A stretch of 18,762 nucleotides of DNA from Bacillota bacterium (GCA_023460085.1 JAEWRI010000013.1:1-18762), one strand, 5' to 3'; shown: positions 1 through 6,958, numbered from the stretch's first letter. The notes: generated by a model not told the origin, from the letters alone. Numbers and translations: made by a program.

Positions 1-84
1 ACGGATATTAGCGCTAACGCAACCGACCTTGGTGCGACGGCCACTGACATAGGTGCGAGTGCGGCGGACATTGGCGCTAACGCG
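1..84 (+). repeat. Four tandem 21-base units coding for heptads
   Basis: Bases 1-21, 22-42, 43-63 and 64-84 encode TDISANA, TDLGATA, TDIGASA and ADIGANA. The pattern is x-D-(I/L)-(S/G)-A-x-A. The array is cut by the left edge, so more copies probably lie upstream. The regular hydrophobic position fits a rod or coiled-coil stalk. The DNA copies differ mainly at third codon positions, so selection seems to act on the protein. Confidence 0.8.
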
Positions 85-657
85 AAGGGGTACGTTGACA
101 GTGCGGGTGGTGCGGGGGATAATGGGAACGTACATGGTTATAACCACAACCCTATGGATAATCCAGAGGCAGCTAAAGATATTGTCGAAAACCCAGACGC
201 TGTTTATGGGTTTTCGCCCAAACCCGGTTCATCATTGGATGAATATGCTACATTGATCGATTGGGAAAACATAGAACAGGTTGCCAAAGCCAGAGCAGAA
301 AGGATTGATTATCATAAACATCTTGAAATCGAAGAAATGAGATTAAGCGAAAAAGTCGGGGAACTTTCGGAAAAAGGCTATTCCATTGAAGATATCGCAT
401 CGCTGATTGTTAATGAACGCAATCAAAATCGAATTCAAACATATATGGAAAATGGTAATTATAAAGGCTTAGAAGCAATGCAAGCAAGGAACATGAAAAA
501 ATATAATAACCCAGATGGGCCTACCGCAGCATTTTTATTTAGCAAATATGGCTCATGGGAAGAAGTCATTTTTGCTTCTGTTAGGAGTAATCTTGGTATG
601 GATGCTTGTACCGGTCTATATGATTTATATTATGGAGGAAACAAGAATGCTGAATGA
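1..657 (+). CDS. C-terminal part of a large repeat-containing protein, probable polymorphic toxin (5' end outside window)
   Basis: The reading frame is open from base 1, so the start lies upstream; 218 residues are visible. It begins with four alanine-rich heptads (bases 1-84), passes through a glycine/asparagine linker, and ends in a domain of about 165 residues that starts near VYGFSPKPGSS. This domain has a charged helical middle (AKARAERIDYHK, IEEMRLSEKVGELSEKG) and a conserved-looking end (KYGSWEEVI, GMDACTGLYDLYYGG). From memory, similar tails close very large surface or secreted proteins of clostridia, but I cannot name the family or an activity. The repeat part is GC-rich, whereas the tail from about base 150 is clearly AT-rich. 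The next gene overlaps its stop. A repetitive stalk, a variable tip of different composition and a small overlapping partner are together typical of polymorphic toxins. The toxin role is inference. Confidence 0.6.
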   Translation, partial: TDISANATDLGATATDIGASAADIGANAKGYVDSAGGAGDNGNVHGYNHNPMDNPEAAKDIVENPDAVYGFSPKPGSSLDEYATLIDWENIEQVAKARAERIDYHKHLEIEEMRLSEKVGELSEKGYSIEDIASLIVNERNQNRIQTYMENGNYKGLEAMQARNMKKYNNPDGPTAAFLFSKYGSWEEVIFASVRSNLGMDACTGLYDLYYGGNKNAE

Positions 658-1003
658 AGAATTTAGAGAAGGAACGCTTGTTTGGCTTAAAGATGATATA
701 TGTAAATATAGAATAGAAGAAGACGGTAATTGGTCTGTAGTATGGATTAATTACAAGGGTTATGATATATCCAGAACAATTTTATTGTGGGATTTTCAAA
801 AGCAAATGGATGAAAGTGATATTAGCTTAAAGCTAAATTCCAACTGGACGCGTCATTTTGGGTTTGAAATAGACAAGGATGATGTATTGCTTTTTATAGG
901 CTTGGTGGAGTGTTTTATATCTAAATGGGATCCTGCTGATTTAAGTTTACAGGATCAATACAATGACTGGTATACAAAATCTATTTTATCCAAAAGGCGA
1001 TAG
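647..1003 (+). CDS. Small AT-rich protein, candidate immunity protein
   Basis: The 118-residue product begins MLNEEFREGTLVWLKDD. The ATG at 647 is chosen because GGAGG lies at 634-638, eight bases upstream; it overlaps the end of the preceding gene by 11 bases in another frame, which suggests translational coupling. The protein is acidic and aromatic-rich, with several tryptophans (VWL, NWSVVW, LLWDF, SKWDP), and shows no signal peptide or membrane segment, so it should be cytoplasmic. I recognise no family. Its AT-rich codon use matches the toxin-like tail just upstream and differs from everything after base 1027. By position, size and composition it is the expected immunity partner of that tail. 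An unrelated small protein is the alternative. Confidence 0.65.
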   Translation: MLNEEFREGTLVWLKDDICKYRIEEDGNWSVVWINYKGYDISRTILLWDFQKQMDESDISLKLNSNWTRHFGFEIDKDDVLLFIGLVECFISKWDPADLSLQDQYNDWYTKSILSKRR

Positions 1004-1026
1004 TTCGCTGGTTATCCCGGCCTTAG

Positions 1027-1539
1027 ATGACTGGCGAACTGCATGGCGCTATCGGAGACATGTACACGCAGTACCTTGACATACCGGAAAATATCGTATC
1101 CCGGGGCGACTTCAAACCGTTGGAGACGGCATATCGCAACTATGAAGCCAACGCAACGGTAGCCAACGCGGCAGCATTCCTCGACGCAGCGGACGGAGTA
1201 CAGGCAAAAGCGGTGGGTGGCGGGTATAGCATCGATAATCCGGACAGCCCGGCGAAGCGGGCGATGCTGGGAAATGCCGCGCAGGCCATGGCATCAGATA
1301 TCGGGCGAGCCATCGCGACGGGGCAATTGTCGGCGGCGGAGGTAAGCCAGCTTCAGGGCGTTCTGGCGGGGCTGACGGGGAGCGCGGACTTGGCACAGGC
1401 GTATGTGGGGCTGGTGATGTCTGGCGCGGATGCGGCGAGCGAGAAGGTACGGTCTTATGGGAGGGAGAGCGTATCGAGTCTGCGCCGGAAGCGTACCCCG
1501 GCCGGTTTTGACACAATGCGGTTGGATGTATATAATTAG
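1027..1539 (+). pseudogene. GC-rich open frame, possible displaced C-terminus of the upstream large protein
   Basis: This 170-codon frame begins MTGELHGAIGDMYTQY directly after an in-frame TAG (1024-1026). No Shine-Dalgarno sequence precedes it; the bases before it are pyrimidine-rich (ATCCCGGCC). The translation is rich in alanine and glycine, with no signal peptide and no motif I know, and ends in a basic stretch (SSLRRKRTPAGF). Composition returns to the GC-rich style of bases 1-130 and not to that of the AT-rich module between them. A likely reading is that it is the former C-terminal segment of the large protein, left behind when a new tip plus immunity gene was inserted. It could also be a genuine small gene with an atypical start. 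The consensus promoter of the next gene lies inside its 3' end. Confidence 0.4.
1508..1536 (+). promoter_or_regulatory. Consensus sigma-A promoter for the first sugar-binding lipoprotein
   Basis: TTGACA at 1508-1513 and TATAAT at 1531-1536 are separated by exactly 17 bases. A start near 1543 would leave a leader of about 25 bases before the ATG at 1568, with GAGG at 1559-1562 as ribosome binding site. It overlaps the last codons of the preceding open frame. Confidence 0.8.
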
Positions 1540-1567
1540 GAAAAAGCATGCACAAAGAGAGGGCAGC

Positions 1568-2662
1568 ATGAAGAAGGCATTGGGGATTTTCCTGGCGCTT
1601 GTGATGTTCACCCTGACTTTCGCAGGGTGCCGCGCGCTCGTCGGTTACCGCGTTACTCCAACGGAAACGCCTGGTGAATCCGCCATTTCCAGTCCGTCCG
1701 AGTCCCCCGTTGAAACTCCCGTCGAAACTGTTTCGTCCTCCCCGGGCATAGCGGGCGAAACGCTGGTTTTCGGCTTCGCGATACCCGAAATGGCGACAGC
1801 CGGCTTCAAAGCCATCGCAAACGGCGTGCTGGTGTACGCGGAACAGGTGGGCGTGGAGCTGATCGTGGTTGAATCAGGCTTCGATGCCGCGCTTCAGATA
1901 TCCCAAATCGAGGAGCTTATCGTGGAGGGCGTGGACGCAATCGTGCTGTGCCCCGCGGACAGCGGTGCGCTGGGCACAGTGGTGGCGCAAGCCAATGAAG
2001 CGGACGTGCCTGTCGTCTGTATGGACAGGGGGGTTACCTCGGGAGATATCGTGGGCCTCGTTCTGGCGGACAACGCGGAGTTTGGCTATCAGGCGGGCCT
2101 GTATATGGCGGAAGCCGCCCAAAAGGCGGGCATCGCGCTCTCCGCGCTCCGGATTCTCGAGCTCCAGGGCGACCTTGCCACCTCCGCCGGACAGGAGAGA
2201 TCGGAGGGCTTCCAGAGGGCGTGCGAAGAGCGCGGCATGACCATCGCCGCCTCCGTGCCAACCTATTGGGATCCCGACGAGGCTTATACCGCAACGCTGG
2301 ACGCATTTCAGGCGCATCCGAGCATCAACGCCATATTCGAGGCTTCGGATTCCCTCATGTGCGCTTCGGTGAGCGCCGCGCTGGACGAGCTGGGCAAGAG
2401 CGATCCGGTGGGGCATCGCGATCACATCCTCGTGGCAACGGTGGACGGCAGCCCGAACGTTATTGACGCCCTCAAATCAGGCGCCGTGGACGTGACGGCG
2501 GCTCAGAACCTGCTGGGCTATGGCAAGGTCGCCGTCGATTGGGCCATCGCGGCTGTGATGGGCGAAATCGCGACGGACGCAAACGAAGTGCGCAAGCTGG
2601 GGCCCATTAAAACGACGATTGACAACGCGGACAGCGAGGAATTGTGGGCCAACGCCATCTGA
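1568..2662 (+). CDS. Sugar-binding lipoprotein of the ribose-binding type (Peripla_BP_4), copy 1
   Basis: The 364-residue protein has a lipoprotein signal (MKKALGIFLALVMF, lipobox FAGC, Cys21), then a Ser/Pro/Thr/Glu-rich linker to about residue 60, then a two-lobe binding domain. By memory of the E. coli RbsB alignment, ligand-contact positions are recognisable: Asp-Arg in VVCMDRGV, Arg in QERSEGF, Asp in ATVDGS, and Gln in TAAQNLL. The RbsB Asn of FAQND is Ser here (FEASDS), so the ligand may not be ribose. The ATG at 1568 is chosen because the lipoprotein signal begins there and GAGG sits five bases before it. The protein is strikingly similar to the operon copy at 9493-10557, including an almost identical stretch around ELQGDLATSAGQERSEGF and the ending NADSEELWANAI. 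It stands alone, without permease or ATPase beside it, next to a two-component system, which suggests sensing or accessory uptake. Confidence 0.9.
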   Translation: MKKALGIFLALVMFTLTFAGCRALVGYRVTPTETPGESAISSPSESPVETPVETVSSSPGIAGETLVFGFAIPEMATAGFKAIANGVLVYAEQVGVELIVVESGFDAALQISQIEELIVEGVDAIVLCPADSGALGTVVAQANEADVPVVCMDRGVTSGDIVGLVLADNAEFGYQAGLYMAEAAQKAGIALSALRILELQGDLATSAGQERSEGFQRACEERGMTIAASVPTYWDPDEAYTATLDAFQAHPSINAIFEASDSLMCASVSAALDELGKSDPVGHRDHILVATVDGSPNVIDALKSGAVDVTAAQNLLGYGKVAVDWAIAAVMGEIATDANEVRKLGPIKTTIDNADSEELWANAI

Positions 2663-2674
2663 AAGCAGCCTGGC

Positions 2675-2727
2675 TTATCCGGACGGAGGCCGCAGACGCT
2701 GGTTTTCCGGGGCGCAGCACCGGATAA
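2675..2727 (+). other. Inverted repeat after the lipoprotein gene, weak terminator candidate
   Basis: TTATCCGG (2675-2682) and CCGGATAA (2720-2727) are perfect inverted arms of 8 bases with a 37-base interval. It begins 12 bases after the stop codon at 2662. No run of T follows (ATATTTGCGG), so it is not a textbook intrinsic terminator; it may protect the 3' end of the message. Confidence 0.4.
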
Positions 2728-2773
2728 TATTTGCGGCTCGGGCGGGCATTCCTTGCGTACACAATCTGCGTTT

Positions 2774-2802
2774 TTGACAAAGCCATAGCGTGCGTGTATA
2801 AT
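2774..2802 (+). promoter_or_regulatory. Consensus sigma-A promoter for the two-component operon
   Basis: TTGACA at 2774-2779 and TATAAT at 2797-2802 with a 17-base spacer. Transcription would begin near 2809, giving a leader of about 107 bases before the kinase start at 2916. No other promoter is evident between here and the terminator at 6216, so it probably drives the kinase, regulator and second binding protein together. Confidence 0.85.
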
Positions 2803-2835
2803 ACGCTTATCTTTGTGTCGGGTGGCGGTGATGTA

Positions 2836-2870
2836 GGGCGGCGCTTCGGAGCCGCCCGGTTGCTTTCTTT
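2836..2870 (+). terminator. GC-rich hairpin with T-rich tail in the kinase leader (attenuator-like)
   Basis: GGGCGGC (2836-2842) pairs with GCCGCCC (2851-2857). The loop contains CTTCGG, a very stable tetraloop type. It is followed by GGTTGCTTTCTTTT (2858-2871), a T-rich but interrupted tail. It sits downstream of the promoter at 2774-2802 and upstream of the kinase, so any termination here would attenuate the operon. The tail is too imperfect to be sure. Confidence 0.5.
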
Positions 2871-2915
2871 TGTGATTACAGTACGCGGAACAGACGACGC
2901 TTTCGGGATGATGCG

Positions 2916-4433
2916 ATGATTATAACGCTGATCATGCTGACCGTTTTCAGCTTATACATGTTGCTGGTGAACCACAAGAGCAAGTACATCCGGTGGCTGT
3001 TTTTGATCGTGCTCATGCTGGGGGTTACCATCGTATTCCTGCAGCTGTACATTTCAAAGTACATCAACTACAACCACCGCTTCATGAGCTCTTCGTCAGA
3101 GGTCGTGTTCTCGCTGGACTACTGGCTGTGGACGCGGCTGGATACCGTTCGTATCAGCGCAAATACGCTCATTCGCGTCATCAATATCTCGTCGTCGGTG
3201 TTCATTTACGCCGTAATCGTATTCTCCATACTTTACGCCACGGAGAAGCGGACCAGGGGCGTGATGATTGCGCTGGCGCTGCTCGCCATACTGCCGGTGG
3301 AAATCATACTTTTCTACGACCCGCTGATCAGCTTTCAGATATTTATCGGCATGGGTACGGAGGGCACGGGCAATTCCGTTACCGTGCTGCACATCATCCG
3401 CGTGCTGCAGGTAGGGAACTATTACTTCATCAACCTGTATTTCCTGAGCTCCATCGTCATACTCGCGCGCAAGTATTTCCGGACGAAGCTGAAGATCAAG
3501 CGAAATCAAGTCCTGTTCATCATCGCGCAGATACTGCCGCTGTCGCTTATCTTCCTGCTCATATTCATCTGGATACCCGTCAAGGACGTGGACATCTACA
3601 GCTATTCAATCCGCCTGTCCTTCATGCCCACGGACTTCTCGATACCGTATTCCTTCTTCGAGCTGCTGCCCATCGTCACCGCGGGCTTTCTCGTGCTCAA
3701 CATCTACCTCATCGGGCGGCACCAGATACTGTACCGCATGGAGCGGCAGCGCACGCGCACGCTCGATAACCGGCTTCGCGAGGCTAACGAGAACTTTCAG
3801 GGGCTGTTCCACGCGTTTAAGAACAACTTCCTCGCGATCAAGATCATGGCGAACCGCATCAATTCGGAGCAGGCGGACAAAGAGGAAGTGATGAAGCTGG
3901 GGCAGGACATCAGCGAGCTGTGCAGCGAGTACATCAGCAAAATCAACATCCTTCAGTCGCGGCTGAAAAAGGTGAGGATACGGCTGGCGGAGCTGGATTT
4001 GGTGGCGCTGGCAGACAGGCTGAAGCGGGACATCGAGGAAACTTATCAGGTCCGCGTGGAGGTCGCCCACACGCTGGACAGCCTCCCCATTCCGGCGGAC
4101 GAGCTGTACCTGTACGAGGCGCTGCGCAACTTCCTCGTCAATTCGGCGGAAGCCGTGCAGGGCCGCGAGGACGGCGGAATCTCGGTGTCCATCTGGGCCG
4201 AGAGCGAGTGGGCGGTCATACAAATCCGCGACAACGGCGTGGGCATGTCCCCGCAGACGCTGAGAAACATGTTCAAGCCGTTCTACAGCACCAAGAACCA
4301 GAAGAACAACTGGGGCGTGGGGCTGTCGTATTCCCGGCTCGTCATCAATTCGCACGGCGGCGATATTTCCGTGAAAAGCGTGGAAAACGCATATACTTCA
4401 TTTGAAATTGTTTTGCCAAGGATATGGAGGTAG
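2916..4433 (+). CDS. Multi-pass membrane sensor histidine kinase
   Basis: This 505-residue kinase has about seven predicted membrane segments in residues 1-266 (roughly 1-19, 26-46, 94-107, 115-134, 158-183, 198-222, 246-266), a linker helix, and a cytoplasmic kinase core. The likely phosphorylated residue is His299 in LFHAFKNNF. The ATPase domain shows an N box (NFLVNSAEAV, about 405-414), G1 (DNGVGM, about 439-444), an F box (FKPFYSTK) and G2 (GVGLSYS, about 467-473). It lacks a large extracellular sensor domain, so it may read a membrane signal or a partner such as a binding lipoprotein. The start at 2916 has only a weak upstream GGGATGAT; no better in-frame start was found. The regulator gene begins a few bases after its stop, which makes the pair convincing. 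Confidence 0.9.
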   Translation: MIITLIMLTVFSLYMLLVNHKSKYIRWLFLIVLMLGVTIVFLQLYISKYINYNHRFMSSSSEVVFSLDYWLWTRLDTVRISANTLIRVINISSSVFIYAVIVFSILYATEKRTRGVMIALALLAILPVEIILFYDPLISFQIFIGMGTEGTGNSVTVLHIIRVLQVGNYYFINLYFLSSIVILARKYFRTKLKIKRNQVLFIIAQILPLSLIFLLIFIWIPVKDVDIYSYSIRLSFMPTDFSIPYSFFELLPIVTAGFLVLNIYLIGRHQILYRMERQRTRTLDNRLREANENFQGLFHAFKNNFLAIKIMANRINSEQADKEEVMKLGQDISELCSEYISKINILQSRLKKVRIRLAELDLVALADRLKRDIEETYQVRVEVAHTLDSLPIPADELYLYEALRNFLVNSAEAVQGREDGGISVSIWAESEWAVIQIRDNGVGMSPQTLRNMFKPFYSTKNQKNNWGVGLSYSRLVINSHGGDISVKSVENAYTSFEIVLPRIWR

Positions 4434-4437
4434 CATG

Positions 4438-5148
4438 ATGGAACATATCATCAAGGTGGTCATTGCCGAAGACATCGACGTCATCCGCGGGTACTTCAAG
4501 ACTGTGCTCGATCATGAGACGAACATTCAGGTGGTGGACGCGGTGAGCAGCGGCAAGGAAGCGGTGGAAAGCGTGCGGAAGCACCGGCCGGATATCCTGC
4601 TGACCGATATCCAGATGGAGTCGCATTCGGACGGACTGGACGCCATCGCAGAGATTACGCGCCAGTTCCCCGCCGTCAACTGCATCGTGCTCACGGTTCA
4701 CGAAGAGGACGAGATGATATTCAAGGCGTTCGAGGTGGGCGCCGTGGACTACATCATCAAGGACGCCTCGGCGGTGGAAATCATCGGCGCGATTCGCATG
4801 GCCTACGAAGGCGAGGTCTCCATACGCCCCGGCATCGCGGACAAATTGCGCAGGGAGTACATGCGCATCAAGAACGACCAGAGCAATTTCATCCGCGTGG
4901 TCAGCATATTCTGCCACCTGACGCAGACGGAGTTCGAGGTGCTGGACCTGCTGTCGCAGGATATGTCCGTATCGGAAATCAGCCGGCAGCGCTGCGTGGA
5001 GGTCTCCACCGTGCGCACGCACATCAATAATATATTGAAGAAATTCGACATGCACAGCACCAAGGAGGTCATCGGGCTCATCAAACGGCTCGGCATGAAG
5101 GATTTGCTCAACAAGTATTTTTGCGTGGGCGAGGACGTCAAGCGATGA
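4438..5148 (+). CDS. NarL/FixJ-type response regulator
   Basis: The product is about 236 residues: receiver domain, then a LuxR-type DNA-binding domain. Receiver landmarks are the acidic pair in VVIAEDID, the phospho-accepting Asp near residue 57 (ILLTDIQ), Thr in IVLTVHE and Lys in YIIKDAS. The C-terminal domain reads LTQTEFEVLDLL, then the helix-turn-helix MSVSEISRQ and STVRTHINNILKKF. Two adjacent ATGs exist at 4435 and 4438; GGAGG at 4426-4430 is seven bases from the second, so 4438 is preferred, though 4435 is possible. It should be phosphorylated by the kinase upstream. Likely targets are the sugar genes in this window, which is inference. Its end overlaps the next start by ATGA. Confidence 0.93.
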   Translation: MEHIIKVVIAEDIDVIRGYFKTVLDHETNIQVVDAVSSGKEAVESVRKHRPDILLTDIQMESHSDGLDAIAEITRQFPAVNCIVLTVHEEDEMIFKAFEVGAVDYIIKDASAVEIIGAIRMAYEGEVSIRPGIADKLRREYMRIKNDQSNFIRVVSIFCHLTQTEFEVLDLLSQDMSVSEISRQRCVEVSTVRTHINNILKKFDMHSTKEVIGLIKRLGMKDLLNKYFCVGEDVKR

Positions 5149-6176
5149 AAAGGCTGCTGAAGGGCGCGCTGGCGGCGCTGATGCTGGCGCTGCTGCTGGC
5201 GGGGTGCGTACCGGGCGAAAAAGAGTCCGAGGTGGACAGGCTGGTGAGCCTCACCACGGAGGGCAAGGAAGCGGTGTGCAACCCGGATTCCGAGATACAG
5301 ATAGGCGTTGTGATGGCGGCGCTGGACAACAACGGCTGGATCGCCATATTCAACGGCATCATTGACGAGGCCATGCAGCAGGACGTGGGCGTCACGTGCT
5401 ATTCCGCCAACAACGATCCCGACAGACAGGTCAATATGATAAACAACCTTATCACGATGGGCGTGGACGGGATCATCTTTATCCCCACGAATTCGGAATG
5501 GCTGTCCGCGCCGATTCACGCGGCGCAGTCCAGCGGCATCCCCATTGTGGCGGCGGATCGCTCCGTGGTGAATGCCGTGCCCGACGCGCTGGTGGAATCC
5601 GACAACATCCAGATAGGAAAGACGGCGGCGCAGCAGATGGCTTCCGCCTCCGGCGGCAGGGAGCTGCGCGTGCTGGTGCTGCAGGGGGATTTGATGACCT
5701 CGGCGGGCTACGAGCGCGACCGTGGCTTCCGCCAGGAGATCCGGAACTATGACAACTGCGTGGTGGCTGCCAGCGCCAAGACACTGTGGAAGGCCGACCT
5801 GGGATATCAGGCGGTGCTGGAGGCGCTGAGCACCGATCCTTCCATCAACGCCATTTACCTGCCCAGCGATCTGTATACGCAGGGAACCGTCGCCGCGCTC
5901 GAAATTATGGGAAGGCTGAAGCCCATCGGTGATCCGGAACATGTGGTCATCGTCAGCGTGGACGGGCATCCCGTGGGGCTGGAGAACATCCGTAAGCAGT
6001 ACATCGATATCGACGTGGGCCAGCGGCTGTACTCCGTGGGGCAGAAGGCGATGAAGAACTGCATTCTTCTGGCCATGGGAGAGAAGCCGGATCAGCTGAT
6101 AGTCCGCATGCAGCCGCAGGTGATAAGCCAGGACAACGTGGACTCCGCTGCGCTGTGGGCCAACTTTATCGAATAA
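5145..6176 (+). CDS. Sugar-binding lipoprotein encoded with the two-component system, candidate co-sensor
   Basis: The 343-residue protein begins MKRLLKGALAALML and has a lipobox LLAGC with Cys21, so it is anchored outside the membrane. A short linker precedes a ribose-type binding domain: IGVVMAALDNNGW, GVDGIIFIPTNS, Asp-Arg in VVAADRSV, Arg in YERDRGF, Asp in VSVDGHP, Gln in VGQRLYSVG, and the ending WANFIE. It is homologous to the other two binding proteins here but clearly more divergent. The ATG at 5145 overlaps the regulator stop (ATGA, 5145-5148), with GAGGA at 5131-5135. Being co-transcribed and coupled to a kinase-regulator pair and not to a transporter, it probably presents bound sugar to the kinase. 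A transport role through the distant importer is the alternative. Confidence 0.88.
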   Translation: MKRLLKGALAALMLALLLAGCVPGEKESEVDRLVSLTTEGKEAVCNPDSEIQIGVVMAALDNNGWIAIFNGIIDEAMQQDVGVTCYSANNDPDRQVNMINNLITMGVDGIIFIPTNSEWLSAPIHAAQSSGIPIVAADRSVVNAVPDALVESDNIQIGKTAAQQMASASGGRELRVLVLQGDLMTSAGYERDRGFRQEIRNYDNCVVAASAKTLWKADLGYQAVLEALSTDPSINAIYLPSDLYTQGTVAALEIMGRLKPIGDPEHVVIVSVDGHPVGLENIRKQYIDIDVGQRLYSVGQKAMKNCILLAMGEKPDQLIVRMQPQVISQDNVDSAALWANFIE

Positions 6177-6215
6177 GACAACTCTCGCGCCATGTCGGAC
6201 GAGGGCAATTTCATT

Positions 6216-6240
6216 GTTGACAGGCTGTCAACTTTTTTTT
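6216..6240 (+). terminator. Intrinsic terminator of the two-component operon
   Basis: GTTGACA (6216-6222), loop GGC, TGTCAAC (6226-6232), immediately followed by eight T (6233-6240). The stem is a perfect 7 base pairs. It lies 40 bases after the stop of the binding-protein gene. This separates the sensing unit from the transport operon. Confidence 0.92.
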
Positions 6241-6286
6241 ATTCCGGGATTACAAAACCGTTTATATTGTTTAGAAAATTTCAACC

Positions 6287-6315
6287 TTTTCAAAAAAGCG
6301 AAAATCAAATACAAT
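6287..6315 (+). promoter_or_regulatory. Weak promoter candidate, distal
   Basis: TTTTCA at 6287-6292 and TACAAT at 6310-6315 with a 17-base spacer. The -35 box matches only four of six consensus bases. If used, transcription from about 6322 would run through the structured segment at 6346-6410 and give a leader of more than 600 bases. Confidence 0.3.
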
Positions 6316-6345
6316 AGCCAATGTAAGTTATGAAGACGATCTTCC

Positions 6346-6408
6346 GGGCTGTGTATGGCAGCCCAAGCGCCGCGGGCTTTCCGCTGATGAGGTGGCAAAC
6401 GGCGGGCT
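6346..6408 (+). other. Segment with mutually exclusive stem-loops
   Basis: GGGCTG (6346-6351) can pair with CAGCCC (6359-6364). The same AGCCC (6360-6364) could instead pair with GGGCT at 6374-6378 or at 6404-6408. One complement shared by three partners is a pattern of switching leaders, but GC-rich DNA produces such pairings by chance and I recognise no known riboswitch. Confidence 0.25.
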
Positions 6409-6487
6409 AGGGGGAGATGGGTTGGACGACACGGCGTGCGGAGGATCCGCGCGCGGCAACTTCTGTTCCTGCGAAAGAGGATGAGGA

Positions 6488-6501
6488 GTTTAACGGTAAA
6501 C
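6488..6501 (+). promoter_or_regulatory. 14-base near-perfect palindrome, operator candidate
   Basis: GTTTAACGGTAAAC is symmetric around a central CG with one mismatched pair (six of seven pairs match). LacI-family operators are often palindromes of this size with a central CG. It lies about 230 bases before the main promoter. Confidence 0.3.
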
Positions 6502-6731
6502 ATTAAGTTTTGCGCTGAAAAGCGCGATATAAAGCGATTCAAAGTAAAACGATACATCGGGTGTATGGCAAAGTCGGCTATTGTATGGGCGAAAGAACAG
6601 GAGCGGACGTTTTGCCGCGCTTATGAGTTTATGGCCAGCGCGGAGAAAAAAACGACGAATTTTGTGCTTCGAGGGTGCGTTTGGTGCGCGAAAAAGAAAA
6701 AATCCGCAAACAAAATGAAAGAAAATAATAA

Positions 6732-6760
6732 TTGACAAAAACATAATGAAAATATAAAAT
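6732..6760 (+). promoter_or_regulatory. Main sigma-A promoter of the transport and catabolic operon
   Basis: TTGACA at 6732-6737 and TAAAAT at 6755-6760 with a 17-base spacer; an overlapping TATAAA at 6753-6758 would give a 15-base spacer. Transcription would start near 6767, leaving a leader of about 190 bases before the ATPase. It is embedded in AT-rich sequence. Confidence 0.7.
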
Positions 6761-6844
6761 TGAAGCGAAGCGGCAAAATAAAAGATTTTATGTGCATAAA
6801 GGGTCGTAAATAACGGAGTTTTTTATTCGAGCAGATCTGATTTA

Positions 6845-6858
6845 TTAAAGCGGTTACA
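6845..6858 (+). promoter_or_regulatory. Operator candidate, cre-like or LacI-type
   Basis: TTAAAGCGGTTACA agrees with the catabolite-responsive element consensus TGWAARCGYTWNCW at all but two positions (second T for G, and G for Y). It lies about 80 bases downstream of the predicted transcription start, where CcpA roadblocks are known to act in Bacillota. Another LacI-family repressor is equally possible. Confidence 0.4.
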
Positions 6859-6958
6859 GAATATAAATATATATATGTAAACGGCAGTGCAGCCGGCACA
6901 GGTTGGGAGATGGAGCCTGCGCGAATGCGAAAGATATTTTGGAGGTGATTTCATTAGC

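Larger units (their letters stand above)
6241..6958 (+). other. Long non-coding leader region upstream of the transport operon
   Basis: About 720 bases between the terminator and the ATPase start hold no convincing gene. The frames that are open here lack ribosome binding sites and give low-complexity basic peptides. Contents are a weak promoter candidate (6287-6315), a GC-rich segment able to fold in alternative ways (6346-6410), a 14-base palindrome (6488-6501), a small hairpin with a GAAA loop (6512-6525), a good promoter (6732-6760), an operator candidate (6845-6858) and an AT-rich stretch (6860-6879). Composition becomes increasingly AT-rich towards the promoter. Confidence 0.7.

Noticed and set aside
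6330..6410. A 26-codon frame beginning MKTIFRAVYG as a possible leader peptide
   Set aside because: No Shine-Dalgarno sequence, and the promoter upstream of it is weak; not enough to call a gene.
6436..6735. A 99-codon open frame in the leader region
   Set aside because: No ribosome binding site, a basic lysine-rich low-complexity translation, and it runs into the operon promoter; best seen as non-coding AT-rich DNA.
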